From Candidatus Sulfopaludibacter sp. SbA3 (GTDB lineage: Bacteria; Acidobacteriota; Vicinamibacteria; Vicinamibacterales; UBA2999): DNA of 64,000 nucleotides. Each line of letters starts with the position of its first letter. Positions within the stretch are counted from its first letter, which is position 1. Positions 7,652-15,645 of this stretch are shown piece after piece. The position numbers and the translations under genes were made by a program. The DNA lies in assembly GCA_945903265.1 (NCBI GenBank), contig CAMDNQ010000004.1, positions 62,001-126,000 on the forward strand, read 5' to 3'. The notes under the pieces are model-generated. The model was not told the DNA's origin. It saw nothing but the letters and a program-made list of their open reading frames with translations, and did no database searches.

Positions 7652-10600
7652 CGCGACGCTGCCCTTCGACGACGGTCCGCAGTCGGCCGACGAGCGGCTC
7701 GCGGCGCTCGACATGGCGGCCCGGCAGCGGGCCGTCGATCCGCGATTCAACGTTGCGCTCGAGGCGTCGGCGGGGACAGGGAAGACCCGGGTGCTCGTCG
7801 ATCGCTATATCAACCTGCTGCACGCGGGCGTCGACCCCTCGAACATCCTGGCGATCACGTTTACCCGCAAGGCCGCGGCGGAGATGCGCGCACGGATCAT
7901 GACGACGCTCCGCGCCGCCGCCGAGCGCGGCGAGATTCCGCCGTCCCGGTGGCGCGAGTTGCGCGACCGCACCGGCGATATCGGCATCAGCACGATCGAC
8001 GCCTTCTGTCTTTCTCTGTTGCGGGAATTTCCCCTGGAAGCGGACGTTGATCCCGGCTTCTCGGTCGCGGATGACACCGAGCTGCCGCGGCTCGTCGACG
8101 AGGCGCTCGACACCGCCGTGCGGATCTGCCGGTCGGTGGCGAGAGAGGATCAGGATGTCGCACTCGTCTTCGCGCAGCTGGGGGAGCGCCGGGCGAGGGC
8201 CGCCCTCGCCTCGCTGCTGCACCGCCGGCTGGTGGCGCCAGACGTGCTGGCCCGCTACCTGGCGAAGGGCCCTCGCGACATCGACGCTGCCGTCATCGGG
8301 CGCCGCGGCGCGGAGGCGCTGCTCGACGTATTCGCCGCAATGCGCGGAGGTCTCGATCGCTTTCTCGAGACGGGCCCGGTGTTTGCGCCTGCGTTCCAGA
8401 TGCTGTCGCGCGGTCTTACCAGACTGCGTGAGGCGTTTGACGCCGGCACCGTCGACGCCGCTGCCGTGCAGGCTGTGTTTACGCGCGCACGGGAGTACTT
8501 CCTCAGGCAGGACGGGGATCCGCGCACGCGATCGCCGTTCCCGCAGCGGATGTTCGCGAACGCCGCCGACTGGCGGACCCATACTCCGCTCGTCGTCGAT
8601 CATGGCGCCGCGGTTGCCGCGGCGTACGAGTCGTACCGGCGCGATCTCAACATTCTGCTGTCGCGCGGCATCCGCCGCATGTTCCGCATTGCCGAGTCGG
8701 AATACCGGCGCACGCTGGACGCGCATGCCGTCCTCGACTTCTCGGACCTCCTGATGAAGGCGCTGGAGATGCTCAGGCGCATGGAGGAGTTCTCGCGCAG
8801 CCGATACCGGCTGGAATCGCGCTACCACCATGTGCTCGTGGACGAATTCCAGGATACGAGCCGGGCGCAGTGGGAGCTCGTGTCGCTGCTGATTCAGGCG
8901 TGGCGCGAGGGCACGGGGGTCGTCGACGGGCCCGTGCAACCGTCCATCTTCATCGTCGGCGATCGGAAGCAGTCGATTTACGCCTTCCGCGACGCGGATG
9001 TGTCGGTCCTGCGCGAGGCGGCGCGGCATATCGAAGCCCTGCGTCCGGACCACGACGTCCGACGGTCGATCTCACGGAGTTTCCGGGCGGTTCCGGAGCT
9101 GCTGGCCTTCGTCAACGACGTGAGCCATGACGTCGCAAAGACCGGTGGCGATCAGGCGTTCGAGTACGCGGAGACCGATCGATTTCCGATCGCGGGCGGG
9201 TGTGCCGATGGTGACGTCGAGGCGCTCGGGCTTGTCAGGGGCGCGAGCTTCGAGGCATGCGCGGACACGACCGCGGGCGAGATCGCGCGGCTGCTCGCGA
9301 CTGGCGCTCTGGTCAGAGACAGGGACACAGGACTGCGGCGACCTGTGAGGCCCGGCGATATCGCCATTCTGTTTCGTTCCCGCGAGAGCCATCGCGAGTT
9401 CGAGGCGGCACTCGCTGAGCGCGGTGTGCCGACGTACGTCTACAAAGGTCTCGGGTTCTTCGACGCGGATGAAATCAAGGACGTGATGGCGGCGGTCCGG
9501 TACCTCGCGGAGCCCGAGTCGAATCTCCGCGCGGCAGCGCTGCTGCGGTCCCGCTTTTTCAGCGTCTCCGACGAAGCGCTTCGCCGGCTGTCTCCCCACA
9601 TCGCGTCCGCGCTTGCAGACGCGGGACATGCGTCTGCGGTGCTCGACCCGCGAGATGCCGGCGTGCTGGCCCACGCGCGAGAGGCGACAGATCGGTGGCG
9701 CCGTCTCGTCGACCGGGTCCCTCCGGCAGAACTGCTCGACATCGTCCTGACGGAATCGGCCTATGCGTTCGAGCTGCGCGGTCCGCGGCTTGAACAGGCG
9801 CGTCAGAATCTGAAAAAAATCCGCAGCCTGATGCGCCGCATGCAGAATCGCGGCTACCAGACGATGGGACGGGTTGCGGCGCACCTGGATCGTCTGTCTG
9901 TGGGGGATGAGGCGAACGCCGTGATTGACGCGCTCGATGCCGTCAATCTGATGACTGTCCACGCGTCGAAGGGCCTCGAGTTTCCGGTTGTCTTCCTGAT
10001 GAATCTCTCCCGGGGCATCAGCAACCGGCGCGACCCGGTTCGCTGGTCGCGGGACGCCGTTGCGGTGGGAGAGCGGCAGCCGGACGTGGACGAGGACTAT
10101 GACGTCCGCGAGCGGGAGGAAACCAAACGCCTCCTGTACGTGGCGCTCACCCGGGCGCGCGACCGCCTGTACCTCGGCTCGGTGCTCAAGGACGGACGGC
10201 TCATGCCGGCGCGCGGGAGCCTGGCTGAGGTGTTGCCGGCGGCGCTTCTCGAACGCATGTGCGACACCGCCGGCGACATGGCCGGCGACATGGTCGACAC
10301 AGTTCAGTGGACCGCATCCTCCGGATCGATCCATCGCGTGAGCGTGTGCGCTGCGGCGGCGCCAGTCACCCTGAGTGCCCCGTCACAGGCAGATACACAG
10401 CGCGAATCGGACTTTCTCCCGCTGGTGGACGAGTCAACGGCGCCCCGGAGCGTCGCGTCGATGCTGGAAGCGGACGCGCAGGACGTCTTTCAGTCCGGCG
10501 GCGCGTCACGCGACGATTCGGAGCGGATGGTGGGCACCCTGGTTCATCGACTGGTCCATCGATTCGGTCTTGACCCGGCGGCGGAGATCGACGTCCGATC

Positions 10601-10976
10601 GGCACTCGCCATGCTTCGGGCCGAAGAGATGTCCGCCTTCGTTTCCGGCCGCACCGCGTCCGATCTGGCCGTCGACGCCATCGACGCGTATCGCGCGATT
10701 TGCCGCCGCGCCGATATCCGCGCGCTCTACGAAGGCGGCGATGTCTTGCACGAGGTGCCATTCACGATGGAGCTGGAGGGCGGGCGCGTGCGGGGCACAA
10801 TCGATTGCCTCATACGGGGCGCCGAGGGGCAGATGACGGTGCTCGAGTTCAAGACCGGCCGCGCAAGGGATGTTCATCGCGCACAGCTCAATCTCTACCG
10901 CCAGGCTGTGGAGCATCTCTTCCCCGACGCGCGCGTGGAGGCACGGCTGATCTACGCAGCCGAGGCATCGGCGTGA
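7644..10976 (+). CDS. addA: AddA-like UvrD-family helicase/nuclease
   Basis: This 1110-residue SF1A helicase has all motifs in order: Walker A ASAGTGKTRVLVDR near residue 37, TFTRKAAAEM (Ia), VDEFQDTSRAQW (II), GDRKQSIYAFRDAD (III), NLMTVHASKGLEFPVVFL (V) and LYVALTRARDRLYL (VI). The C-terminus carries the second RecB-type nuclease site with VLEFKTGRA. With AddB it should resect double-strand breaks until a Chi-like site. The ATG lies eight bases upstream of the addB stop and the stop overlaps the DUF488 start (GTGA), so this is a tightly coupled repair operon. The Chi sequence is not identifiable here. Confidence 0.94.
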   Translation: MSSATLPFDDGPQSADERLAALDMAARQRAVDPRFNVALEASAGTGKTRVLVDRYINLLHAGVDPSNILAITFTRKAAAEMRARIMTTLRAAAERGEIPPSRWRELRDRTGDIGISTIDAFCLSLLREFPLEADVDPGFSVADDTELPRLVDEALDTAVRICRSVAREDQDVALVFAQLGERRARAALASLLHRRLVAPDVLARYLAKGPRDIDAAVIGRRGAEALLDVFAAMRGGLDRFLETGPVFAPAFQMLSRGLTRLREAFDAGTVDAAAVQAVFTRAREYFLRQDGDPRTRSPFPQRMFANAADWRTHTPLVVDHGAAVAAAYESYRRDLNILLSRGIRRMFRIAESEYRRTLDAHAVLDFSDLLMKALEMLRRMEEFSRSRYRLESRYHHVLVDEFQDTSRAQWELVSLLIQAWREGTGVVDGPVQPSIFIVGDRKQSIYAFRDADVSVLREAARHIEALRPDHDVRRSISRSFRAVPELLAFVNDVSHDVAKTGGDQAFEYAETDRFPIAGGCADGDVEALGLVRGASFEACADTTAGEIARLLATGALVRDRDTGLRRPVRPGDIAILFRSRESHREFEAALAERGVPTYVYKGLGFFDADEIKDVMAAVRYLAEPESNLRAAALLRSRFFSVSDEALRRLSPHIASALADAGHASAVLDPRDAGVLAHAREATDRWRRLVDRVPPAELLDIVLTESAYAFELRGPRLEQARQNLKKIRSLMRRMQNRGYQTMGRVAAHLDRLSVGDEANAVIDALDAVNLMTVHASKGLEFPVVFLMNLSRGISNRRDPVRWSRDAVAVGERQPDVDEDYDVREREETKRLLYVALTRARDRLYLGSVLKDGRLMPARGSLAEVLPAALLERMCDTAGDMAGDMVDTVQWTASSGSIHRVSVCAAAAPVTLSAPSQADTQRESDFLPLVDESTAPRSVASMLEADAQDVFQSGGASRDDSERMVGTLVHRLVHRFGLDPAAEIDVRSALAMLRAEEMSAFVSGRTASDLAVDAIDAYRAICRRADIRALYEGGDVLHEVPFTMELEGGRVRGTIDCLIRGAEGQMTVLEFKTGRARDVHRAQLNLYRQAVEHLFPDARVEARLIYAAEASA

Positions 10977-11488
10977 TCGATACGATCGGCCACTCGACGC
11001 GCTCGGCGGAGGATTTTCTTGCGCTGCTCCAGGCGCACAAGGTCGGCGGCATCGTCGACGTCCGCACGATGCCGCGCTCGCGCCGGCATCCGCACTTCTC
11101 CTCGGACGCGCTTGGGGAATGTCTGGCGGCGCACGGCATGGCCTACCTTCATCTCGGTGCGCTGGGAGGCCTGCGCAAGCCGAATGCGCAGTCGGTGAAC
11201 GGCGGCTGGCGACACGCCGCCTTCCGCGGATACGCGGATCACATGCAAACTGCCGAGTTTGCGGCGGCGCTGGACCAGTTGATTGCTTTCGGCAGCGAAC
11301 GCCACGCCGCCGTCATGTGCGCCGAGGCCAAATGGTGGCAATGCCACCGCCAGCTGATTGCCGACGCCCTGGTTGCCAGGGGCATCGACGTGCGCCACAT
11401 CATGGGCCCTGCGCCCCCGCCGGCTCACCAGTTGACCCCTTTTGCCCGCGTCTCCGGCAGCCAGGTGCACTATCCGGCACTGGTTTAA
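10973..11488 (+). CDS. DUF488-family protein
   Basis: The 171-residue protein has the standard DUF488 signature: DTIGHSTRSAEDFL at the start, VDVRTMPRSRRHPHF, LGALGGLRK, and the Cys/Glu/His stretch MCAEAKWWQCHRQLIADAL. DUF488 proteins are widespread cytoplasmic proteins of unclear biochemistry that often sit beside DNA-repair or stress genes. The GTG overlaps the addA stop, so it is co-translated with addAB. A palindrome (GCCCGGCCGGGC) follows, but it is not a convincing terminator. Confidence 0.9.
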   Translation: MIDTIGHSTRSAEDFLALLQAHKVGGIVDVRTMPRSRRHPHFSSDALGECLAAHGMAYLHLGALGGLRKPNAQSVNGGWRHAAFRGYADHMQTAEFAAALDQLIAFGSERHAAVMCAEAKWWQCHRQLIADALVARGIDVRHIMGPAPPPAHQLTPFARVSGSQVHYPALV

Positions 11489-11552
11489 CCACCTCGAGGG
11501 CCCCTAAAAGCTGATTTTGTGCGGATTTAGCCCGGCCGGGCGACTTTCTGCA

Positions 11553-11582
11553 TTGCACGGCCGGATCCTATCCCCTTACAAT
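11553..11582 (+). promoter_or_regulatory. Sigma-70-like promoter before the zinc-ribbon gene
   Basis: TTGCAC (11553-11558) and TACAAT (11577-11582) are 18 bases apart, with transcription expected from about 11589. This is the first good promoter after the addBA-DUF488 operon. Confidence 0.5.
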
Positions 11583-11650
11583 CGACCTCTAGGACGCGCC
11601 CCGAAGCGTTCGGTAGGAGTGGCTTGTTGACGACGAAAGAGGAGACGCGC

Positions 11651-11872
11651 GTGGCGCTGACCTGTCCCAGTTGCGGGAACGACCAGAACTTCCTCGTAAA
11701 GACGGTACAGATGCACGTGGTGCATCTGGAAGATTCCCGTGTCGAGGTAACCGAAGAAGGTCGGCCCCAGGTATTTGAAGTGTTGTGCGACGAGTGTGAG
11801 AACGCGCTCGCGCTCGACGACATGGACGAAGGCATCCGCAAGGAACTGCTGCTGACAATCGGCGCGCGCTAG
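11651..11872 (+). CDS. Small zinc-ribbon protein
   Basis: The 73-residue protein carries two CxxC knuckles, CPSCGN at the start and CDECENAL about 40 residues later, with a beta-rich spacer between: a zinc ribbon. The GTG at 11651 is preceded by AAGAGGAGA at good spacing. An in-frame TTG at 11624 with AGGAG upstream would add nine residues (MLTTKEETR) and cannot be excluded. No enzymatic domain is present; nucleic-acid or protein binding is plausible. Confidence 0.75.
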   Translation: MALTCPSCGNDQNFLVKTVQMHVVHLEDSRVEVTEEGRPQVFEVLCDECENALALDDMDEGIRKELLLTIGAR

Positions 11873-11918
11873 GCGCCGAAGTTTCGCTCGCTCCAGCCCC
11901 AAATTTTTTCCCGCCAGG

Positions 11919-11947
11919 TTGACTTCTCACTGGGTGACCCCTAAGGT
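11919..11947 (+). promoter_or_regulatory. Promoter before the DnaJ-zinc-finger / membrane / Mrp genes
   Basis: TTGACT (11919-11924) and TAAGGT (11942-11947) are 17 bases apart. The -10 ends 11 bases before the ATG at 11959, so the leader would be only about five bases. Confidence 0.5.
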
Positions 11948-11958
11948 ACCCACAGTCG

Positions 11959-12414
11959 ATGAGCAGCCGTGCATTCCGTCCGTTCGGCGGCGGTCCACTC
12001 GTCTACGCAGACGGCCACGATGGCCGCGTGGACTCGAGCTGCTTTGCCGATGAAGTCATCGTCGACTTTCCGTCGGTGGCTCCCGCGGTCGATCGGATCC
12101 GGCGCGCGTTCCTCGCGGAAGAGCGCGCGGCGGCGCTGAGCGCGACCATTCACCTGTCGATCCGCGAGGCGCGCACCGGCGCGACCGTACCTCTCGAAGT
12201 TCCCGTCCAGTCGCTCTGCACCGAATGCGGCGGCCGCGGCGAGACCTGGACCGAGCCGTGCAGCCGATGTCATGGCAGCGGCGCCGAACGCCGGCGGCAC
12301 CAGCTCAAAGTCTCCGTTCCCGCCGGCGTCTCCGACGGCGCCCGCTTTCACTTCACCGTCGTTCCCCGCCACGATCCGCCGACCCGCGTCGAGCTCCACG
12401 TTCTCGTCGCCTAG
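11959..12414 (+). CDS. DnaJ-type zinc-finger protein without a J domain
   Basis: The 151-residue protein resembles only the middle of DnaJ. A substrate-binding-domain strand (TIHLSIREARTGATV) leads into a zinc finger with two CxxCxGxG repeats (CTECGGRG and CSRCHGSG) instead of the usual four. This is followed by KVSVPAGVSDGARFHF, the C-terminal-domain motif. No HPD-containing J domain is present, so it should not stimulate DnaK by the usual route. It starts a three-gene run with a membrane protein 14 bases downstream and Mrp after that; a role in metal or protein handling for Fe-S assembly is my guess. Confidence 0.8.
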   Translation: MSSRAFRPFGGGPLVYADGHDGRVDSSCFADEVIVDFPSVAPAVDRIRRAFLAEERAAALSATIHLSIREARTGATVPLEVPVQSLCTECGGRGETWTEPCSRCHGSGAERRRHQLKVSVPAGVSDGARFHFTVVPRHDPPTRVELHVLVA

Positions 12415-12428
12415 TCGTAGAGGCACGC

Positions 12429-12839
12429 GTGGATCGTCACGTCAGTCTCCTCGGCATCCTCGCCAGTTTGTGGGGAGCGCTGGCGGCGCTGGTCGGCATC
12501 TCCATGCTGCTGCTTGCCGCGGGCGCCATGGCCATCGTCGACAATCCGCAGGGCGAGCGCGTGGCGCTGGCAGCGGGTCTCACGGCGGCGATCTTCGCGT
12601 CTATTGGCGTGTTCTTGCTGCTGTGGGGCATCGGTCACCTGTGGGTGGCGGTGCTGTTGCGGCGGCGGCAGTATCTCGGCCGCGTGGTGATGCTGGGACT
12701 GGCTGTCATCAATCTGCTCGTGTTTCCGTTCGGCACTGCGCTCGGCGGCTACGCGCTCTGGGTGCTGCTTAGCCACGACGGGCGGCGCATGTTCGAGACG
12801 TCGCATCCCGGGACGCCGCCCCCCGAGACGGTAAAATAG
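12429..12839 (+). CDS. Small integral membrane protein
   Basis: The 136-residue protein has about four hydrophobic segments (around residues 5-30, 40-65, 75-100) ending in a short soluble tail rich in Pro. No family is recognised. It starts with GTG 14 bases after the zinc-finger gene and ends five bases before the Mrp gene, so it belongs to the same transcription unit. Its stop codon TAG overlaps the TAAAAT element that probably starts mrp transcription. Confidence 0.75.
   Translation: MDRHVSLLGILASLWGALAALVGISMLLLAAGAMAIVDNPQGERVALAAGLTAAIFASIGVFLLLWGIGHLWVAVLLRRRQYLGRVVMLGLAVINLLVFPFGTALGGYALWVLLSHDGRRMFETSHPGTPPPETVK
12832..12837 (+). promoter_or_regulatory. TAAAAT -10 element for mrp (leaderless)
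   Basis: TAAAAT lies seven bases before the ATG of mrp and no Shine-Dalgarno sequence intervenes, so a leaderless mrp mRNA is likely in addition to read-through from upstream. No convincing -35 is seen. Confidence 0.4.
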
Positions 12840-12844
12840 CCACA

Positions 12845-13651
12845 ATGATCAAGAACATCGTCGCGGTCGGCGCCGGCAAGGGCGGCGTCGGCAAGACCAC
12901 CGTGTCGGTCAACCTGGCGCTGGCGCTGGCCAAGACGGGCAGCCGCGTCGGCATTCTCGACGGCGATATCTACGGGCCGAACGTTCCCATCATGCTGGGT
13001 TTGAACACCCAGCTCGAGACCAACGGCAAACAGATCGTTCCCGCCGAGAAGTACGGACTGCAGGTCGTCTCGATGGGGTTTCTCACCGGGGAGGATTCGG
13101 CCGTCATCTGGCGCGGCCCGATGCTGCACGGCGCGATCCAGCAGTTTTTCAAGGATGTCGCCTGGAAGGATCTCGACTACCTGATTGTCGACATGCCTCC
13201 CGGCACCGGCGATATCGCGTTGAGCCTGAGCCAGACGGTTCCGGTCAGCGGCGCAATCCTGGTGACGACGCCGCAGCAGGTGTCGCTCGCCGACACGCGC
13301 CGCGCGATTCGCATGTACGAGAAGCTGAACATCAAGCCGATCGGCATCGTCGAGAACATGAGCTACTACGCGTGCACGAACTGCCATCACGAGGCGGAGA
13401 TTTTCGGGTACGGCGGCGGCGAGGAGCTCTCGAAGACGATGGAGGTGCCGTTTCTCGGCCGGCTGCCGGTGTATCAGCCGATCCGCGAAGGCAGCGACAC
13501 GGGCGTGCCGCTGATCATCAGTGAGCCAGGCTCGCCGGCCGGCCGCGCGTTCGTGACGCTTGCGGAGAGGGCGATTGAGCAGCTGGCCATCGAGGCCCGC
13601 AAAGTGGCGGCCGCGAACAAGGGCAAGATTCCTCTTACTCCAGTGCGCTGA
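12845..13651 (+). CDS. mrp: Mrp/ApbC-type Fe-S cluster carrier ATPase
   Basis: The 268-residue P-loop ATPase starts with the deviant Walker A GAGKGGVGKTTVSVNLA (residues 8-25). It continues with DGDIYGPNVPIMLG, VDMPPGTGDIALS and the CxxC motif in YYACTNCHHE near residue 180, which binds a bridging Fe-S cluster in this family. It delivers Fe-S clusters to apoproteins in the cytoplasm. The DUF59 domain that precedes many Mrp proteins is absent, as in short NBP35-like forms. Its 3' end overlaps the convergent apbE gene by 17 bases. Confidence 0.95.
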   Translation: MIKNIVAVGAGKGGVGKTTVSVNLALALAKTGSRVGILDGDIYGPNVPIMLGLNTQLETNGKQIVPAEKYGLQVVSMGFLTGEDSAVIWRGPMLHGAIQQFFKDVAWKDLDYLIVDMPPGTGDIALSLSQTVPVSGAILVTTPQQVSLADTRRAIRMYEKLNIKPIGIVENMSYYACTNCHHEAEIFGYGGGEELSKTMEVPFLGRLPVYQPIREGSDTGVPLIISEPGSPAGRAFVTLAERAIEQLAIEARKVAAANKGKIPLTPVR

Positions 13652-14642
13652 GCGTCAGACCCGACGCGGTCTGGAATGCCGCCGTCATTCGCGTCTGGAC
13701 GGTCGCCCCCTCCGGAATGAGATACAACGCCGCCACCTGATGTGCGGCGGCCCACCGCAGGCCCTCATCCGGTCCCATGACATAGAGCGCCGTCGACAGA
13801 ATGTCAGCGGCGAGGCCGCGTTCGTGCCAGACGGTCACCGACCCGGCAAACGGCGCGGGCCGGCCGGTCCGTGGGTCGAAGATGTGGCCCACGCGTGTCC
13901 CACCTGCCGTCAAATCCCGCTCGGACCCTCCGCTGGTTGAGAGGGAGCCGCGCAACAGCGTGAGCCGCACGTGCGGTCTGGTGCGGATGTGGGGATGGGC
14001 AATCGCCAGGGGCCAACCGTCGCCGGTCAGCCCTCCGGCCGAGACCTGGCCGCCAAGATCGATCATCCAGGGATCCCGCCCCATGACGGCGGCCGCGCGA
14101 TCGAGGGCTTCTCCTTTTCCGAAGGCGCCAACATCAATCGCGACATCCGACAACCTGGTAGCCGTGCACAGGGTGGAATCGACCGCGAGGTGTGCGAACC
14201 CGGACGTGTTCGCCGCACGCGCCTGGTCCGCGGCGTTCGGGACGGCTCCTTCGCCGTGTACGTCCCATGCGGCGAGCAGCTGCCCGATCGCGGGATCGAA
14301 GGCGCCGCCAGTCGCCAGATGCCACCGTCGGACCTCGTCGAGAAGACGGCATACTCCCGGCGTGGCGCGCCACGGCGTGCCGATCGGCTGCCGATTGAGC
14401 CTCGACATCTCGCTGGTGTCGCGCCAGGTGCTCAACTCGGCCTCGGTGTGTTCGAGAGCCGCCAATGCGGATTGGAGCGCCGTCAGCCCGGCATCCCGGG
14501 TCGTGGCATATGTGGCGAGGCTCGCGCGCGTGCCCATGAGATAGACGTCGCGCACTACGAGCTGCGATGCGCCCTGCGCCGAGAGGGCGGCGGTCATCGC
14601 GACAGTCATCGCGACGGCCAGCACCGCGGCGAATGGCTTCAC
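13635..14642 (-). CDS. apbE: ApbE-type FAD:protein FMN transferase
   Basis: The 335-residue protein begins with a signal-like hydrophobic segment (VLAVAMTVAMTAALSAQ) and shows ApbE motifs: MGTRASL, a substrate region with AIDVGAFGKGEALDRAA, MIDLGGQVSAGG, and the C-terminal metal and active-site segment HIFDPRTGRPAP plus DILSTALYVMG. ApbE links FMN covalently to Thr in periplasmic FMN-binding domains. The matching substrate is encoded two genes upstream in the same operon. The GTG start overlaps the stop of the preceding membrane-protein gene by four bases. Confidence 0.93.
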   Translation of the reverse strand: MKPFAAVLAVAMTVAMTAALSAQGASQLVVRDVYLMGTRASLATYATTRDAGLTALQSALAALEHTEAELSTWRDTSEMSRLNRQPIGTPWRATPGVCRLLDEVRRWHLATGGAFDPAIGQLLAAWDVHGEGAVPNAADQARAANTSGFAHLAVDSTLCTATRLSDVAIDVGAFGKGEALDRAAAVMGRDPWMIDLGGQVSAGGLTGDGWPLAIAHPHIRTRPHVRLTLLRGSLSTSGGSERDLTAGGTRVGHIFDPRTGRPAPFAGSVTVWHERGLAADILSTALYVMGPDEGLRWAAAHQVAALYLIPEGATVQTRMTAAFQTASGLTLSALE

Positions 14643-15100
14643 GCGACCTCGCGAACCGCGGCGGGCTGGGGACGGACTCGGGCGAGTTTGGCGCTGATGA
14701 TCAGGTGCGCGGCGTAGACCACAGAGAAGACCGTGCTGCTGGTCACGTGGACGGCCACAAGCGCCTGCAGCCACTGCTCGGTCGCGGCCACCTGAAGCAG
14801 GTAGCCAGAAAACACCATCACCGCGAACATCGTCAGGGAGATGTACCCGGAGCGGCGATTGGGAAGCCGGGTCGCCTTCAGCTTCTTCATGACGTGGGAA
14901 TTGAAGATGATGCCGAAGATCAACACGAAGAACGGCGAGGCGATGACATGCAGGTTGAGCATCGCCGTCTGCCATGGGTGATTGATCACCGCGAACGGGT
15001 CGCTCGATTCGATGAAGTACTTCATCCAGAAGTAGAGGAATCCCGTCACTGCCACGGCGGCGGTCAGACCGTTGAACGTCCAGCGCTCCCAGCGCTTCAT
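14639..15100 (-). CDS. Four-helix membrane protein, cytochrome-b/DUF4405-like
   Basis: The 153-residue protein has four membrane helices (about residues 9-30, 45-68, 88-108, 115-138) and histidines placed within or next to them (LNLHVIASP, FNSHVMKK, VAVHVTSS, YAAHLIIS), a pattern expected of a haem-b-binding helical bundle. I infer that it passes electrons across the inner membrane to the flavinylated protein encoded just upstream. It overlaps its neighbours by four bases on each side. Family assignment is by topology and His pattern, not by a unique motif. Confidence 0.7.
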   Translation of the reverse strand: MKRWERWTFNGLTAAVAVTGFLYFWMKYFIESSDPFAVINHPWQTAMLNLHVIASPFFVLIFGIIFNSHVMKKLKATRLPNRRSGYISLTMFAVMVFSGYLLQVAATEQWLQALVAVHVTSSTVFSVVYAAHLIISAKLARVRPQPAAVREVA

Positions 15101-15645
15101 CTCGTACTCCCCCCGCTCAGAATCTGATCGATGGCCATGACACGTCGGACGGCGGCGTTGGTGGCGCGCGCGGTCAGCGTCGCTCCCGCAATCGGACGGA
15201 TCGCGCGATCGATACCGAGGTCCTCATCCAGCGGACGGCCGCGATACTGCCGCAGCCACGGTTCCGAGGCGCGGTATTCAGTCGGTTCCAGGAATGCCGT
15301 CACGTCCACTCGGATCACGCGGCCCGCGGCATCGAGCGAAATCAGCAGGCTTTCCTTCTTCGTTCGCACCGTATGCGTGTCGACGTAGGCCCGGCCGACG
15401 ACCGTGCCGTCGCGCGACGCGATATATCGGGCGACGAGCGGCGACGCGACGTCCGTCCGTGCCGCCGTCGCCGCCTGCTTCATCTGCGCGTCGGTCAGAA
15501 ACACCTGTTCGGCGCGAATCTGGGCACCGGGATAGGCGCCCGCCAGCGCCTCCTCCCGGCTGATGCCCTGCGCGGCCGCCGCGGACGTCAACACGATGCA
15601 CGACGCCAGGCCCGCGACCCAGCGCAGGAGCACTCTAGAACGCAT
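15097..15645 (-). CDS. Periplasmic FMN-binding-domain protein (ApbE substrate)
   Basis: The 182-residue protein has a Sec signal peptide (cleavage near SAAAAQ) and a C-terminal FMN-binding domain. The segment PIAGATLTARA matches the S/T-G-A-T flavinylation motif, in which the Thr receives FMN through a phosphoester bond. In the family such domains are found in RnfG, NqrC and many extracytoplasmic electron carriers. Gene order porin, FMN-binding protein, membrane cytochrome-like protein, ApbE puts substrate and modifying enzyme in one operon. Confidence 0.88.
   Translation of the reverse strand: MRSRVLLRWVAGLASCIVLTSAAAAQGISREEALAGAYPGAQIRAEQVFLTDAQMKQAATAARTDVASPLVARYIASRDGTVVGRAYVDTHTVRTKKESLLISLDAAGRVIRVDVTAFLEPTEYRASEPWLRQYRGRPLDEDLGIDRAIRPIAGATLTARATNAAVRRVMAIDQILSGGSTR

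Noticed and set aside
7236-9053. 605-residue minus-strand open frame opposite addB/addA
   Set aside because: Composition is Arg/His/Gln-rich noise, and the opposite strand encodes Walker A and nuclease motifs of AddA/AddB.
11529-11545. GCCCGGCCGGGC palindrome after the DUF488 gene as a terminator
   Set aside because: It has no loop and no T-run, so I could not support termination.
13635-14975. Longer 446-residue version of ApbE starting inside the membrane-protein gene
   Set aside because: The extra N-terminal residues lie in another phase over the upstream gene; GTG 14642 gives a clean signal-like start and a four-base overlap.
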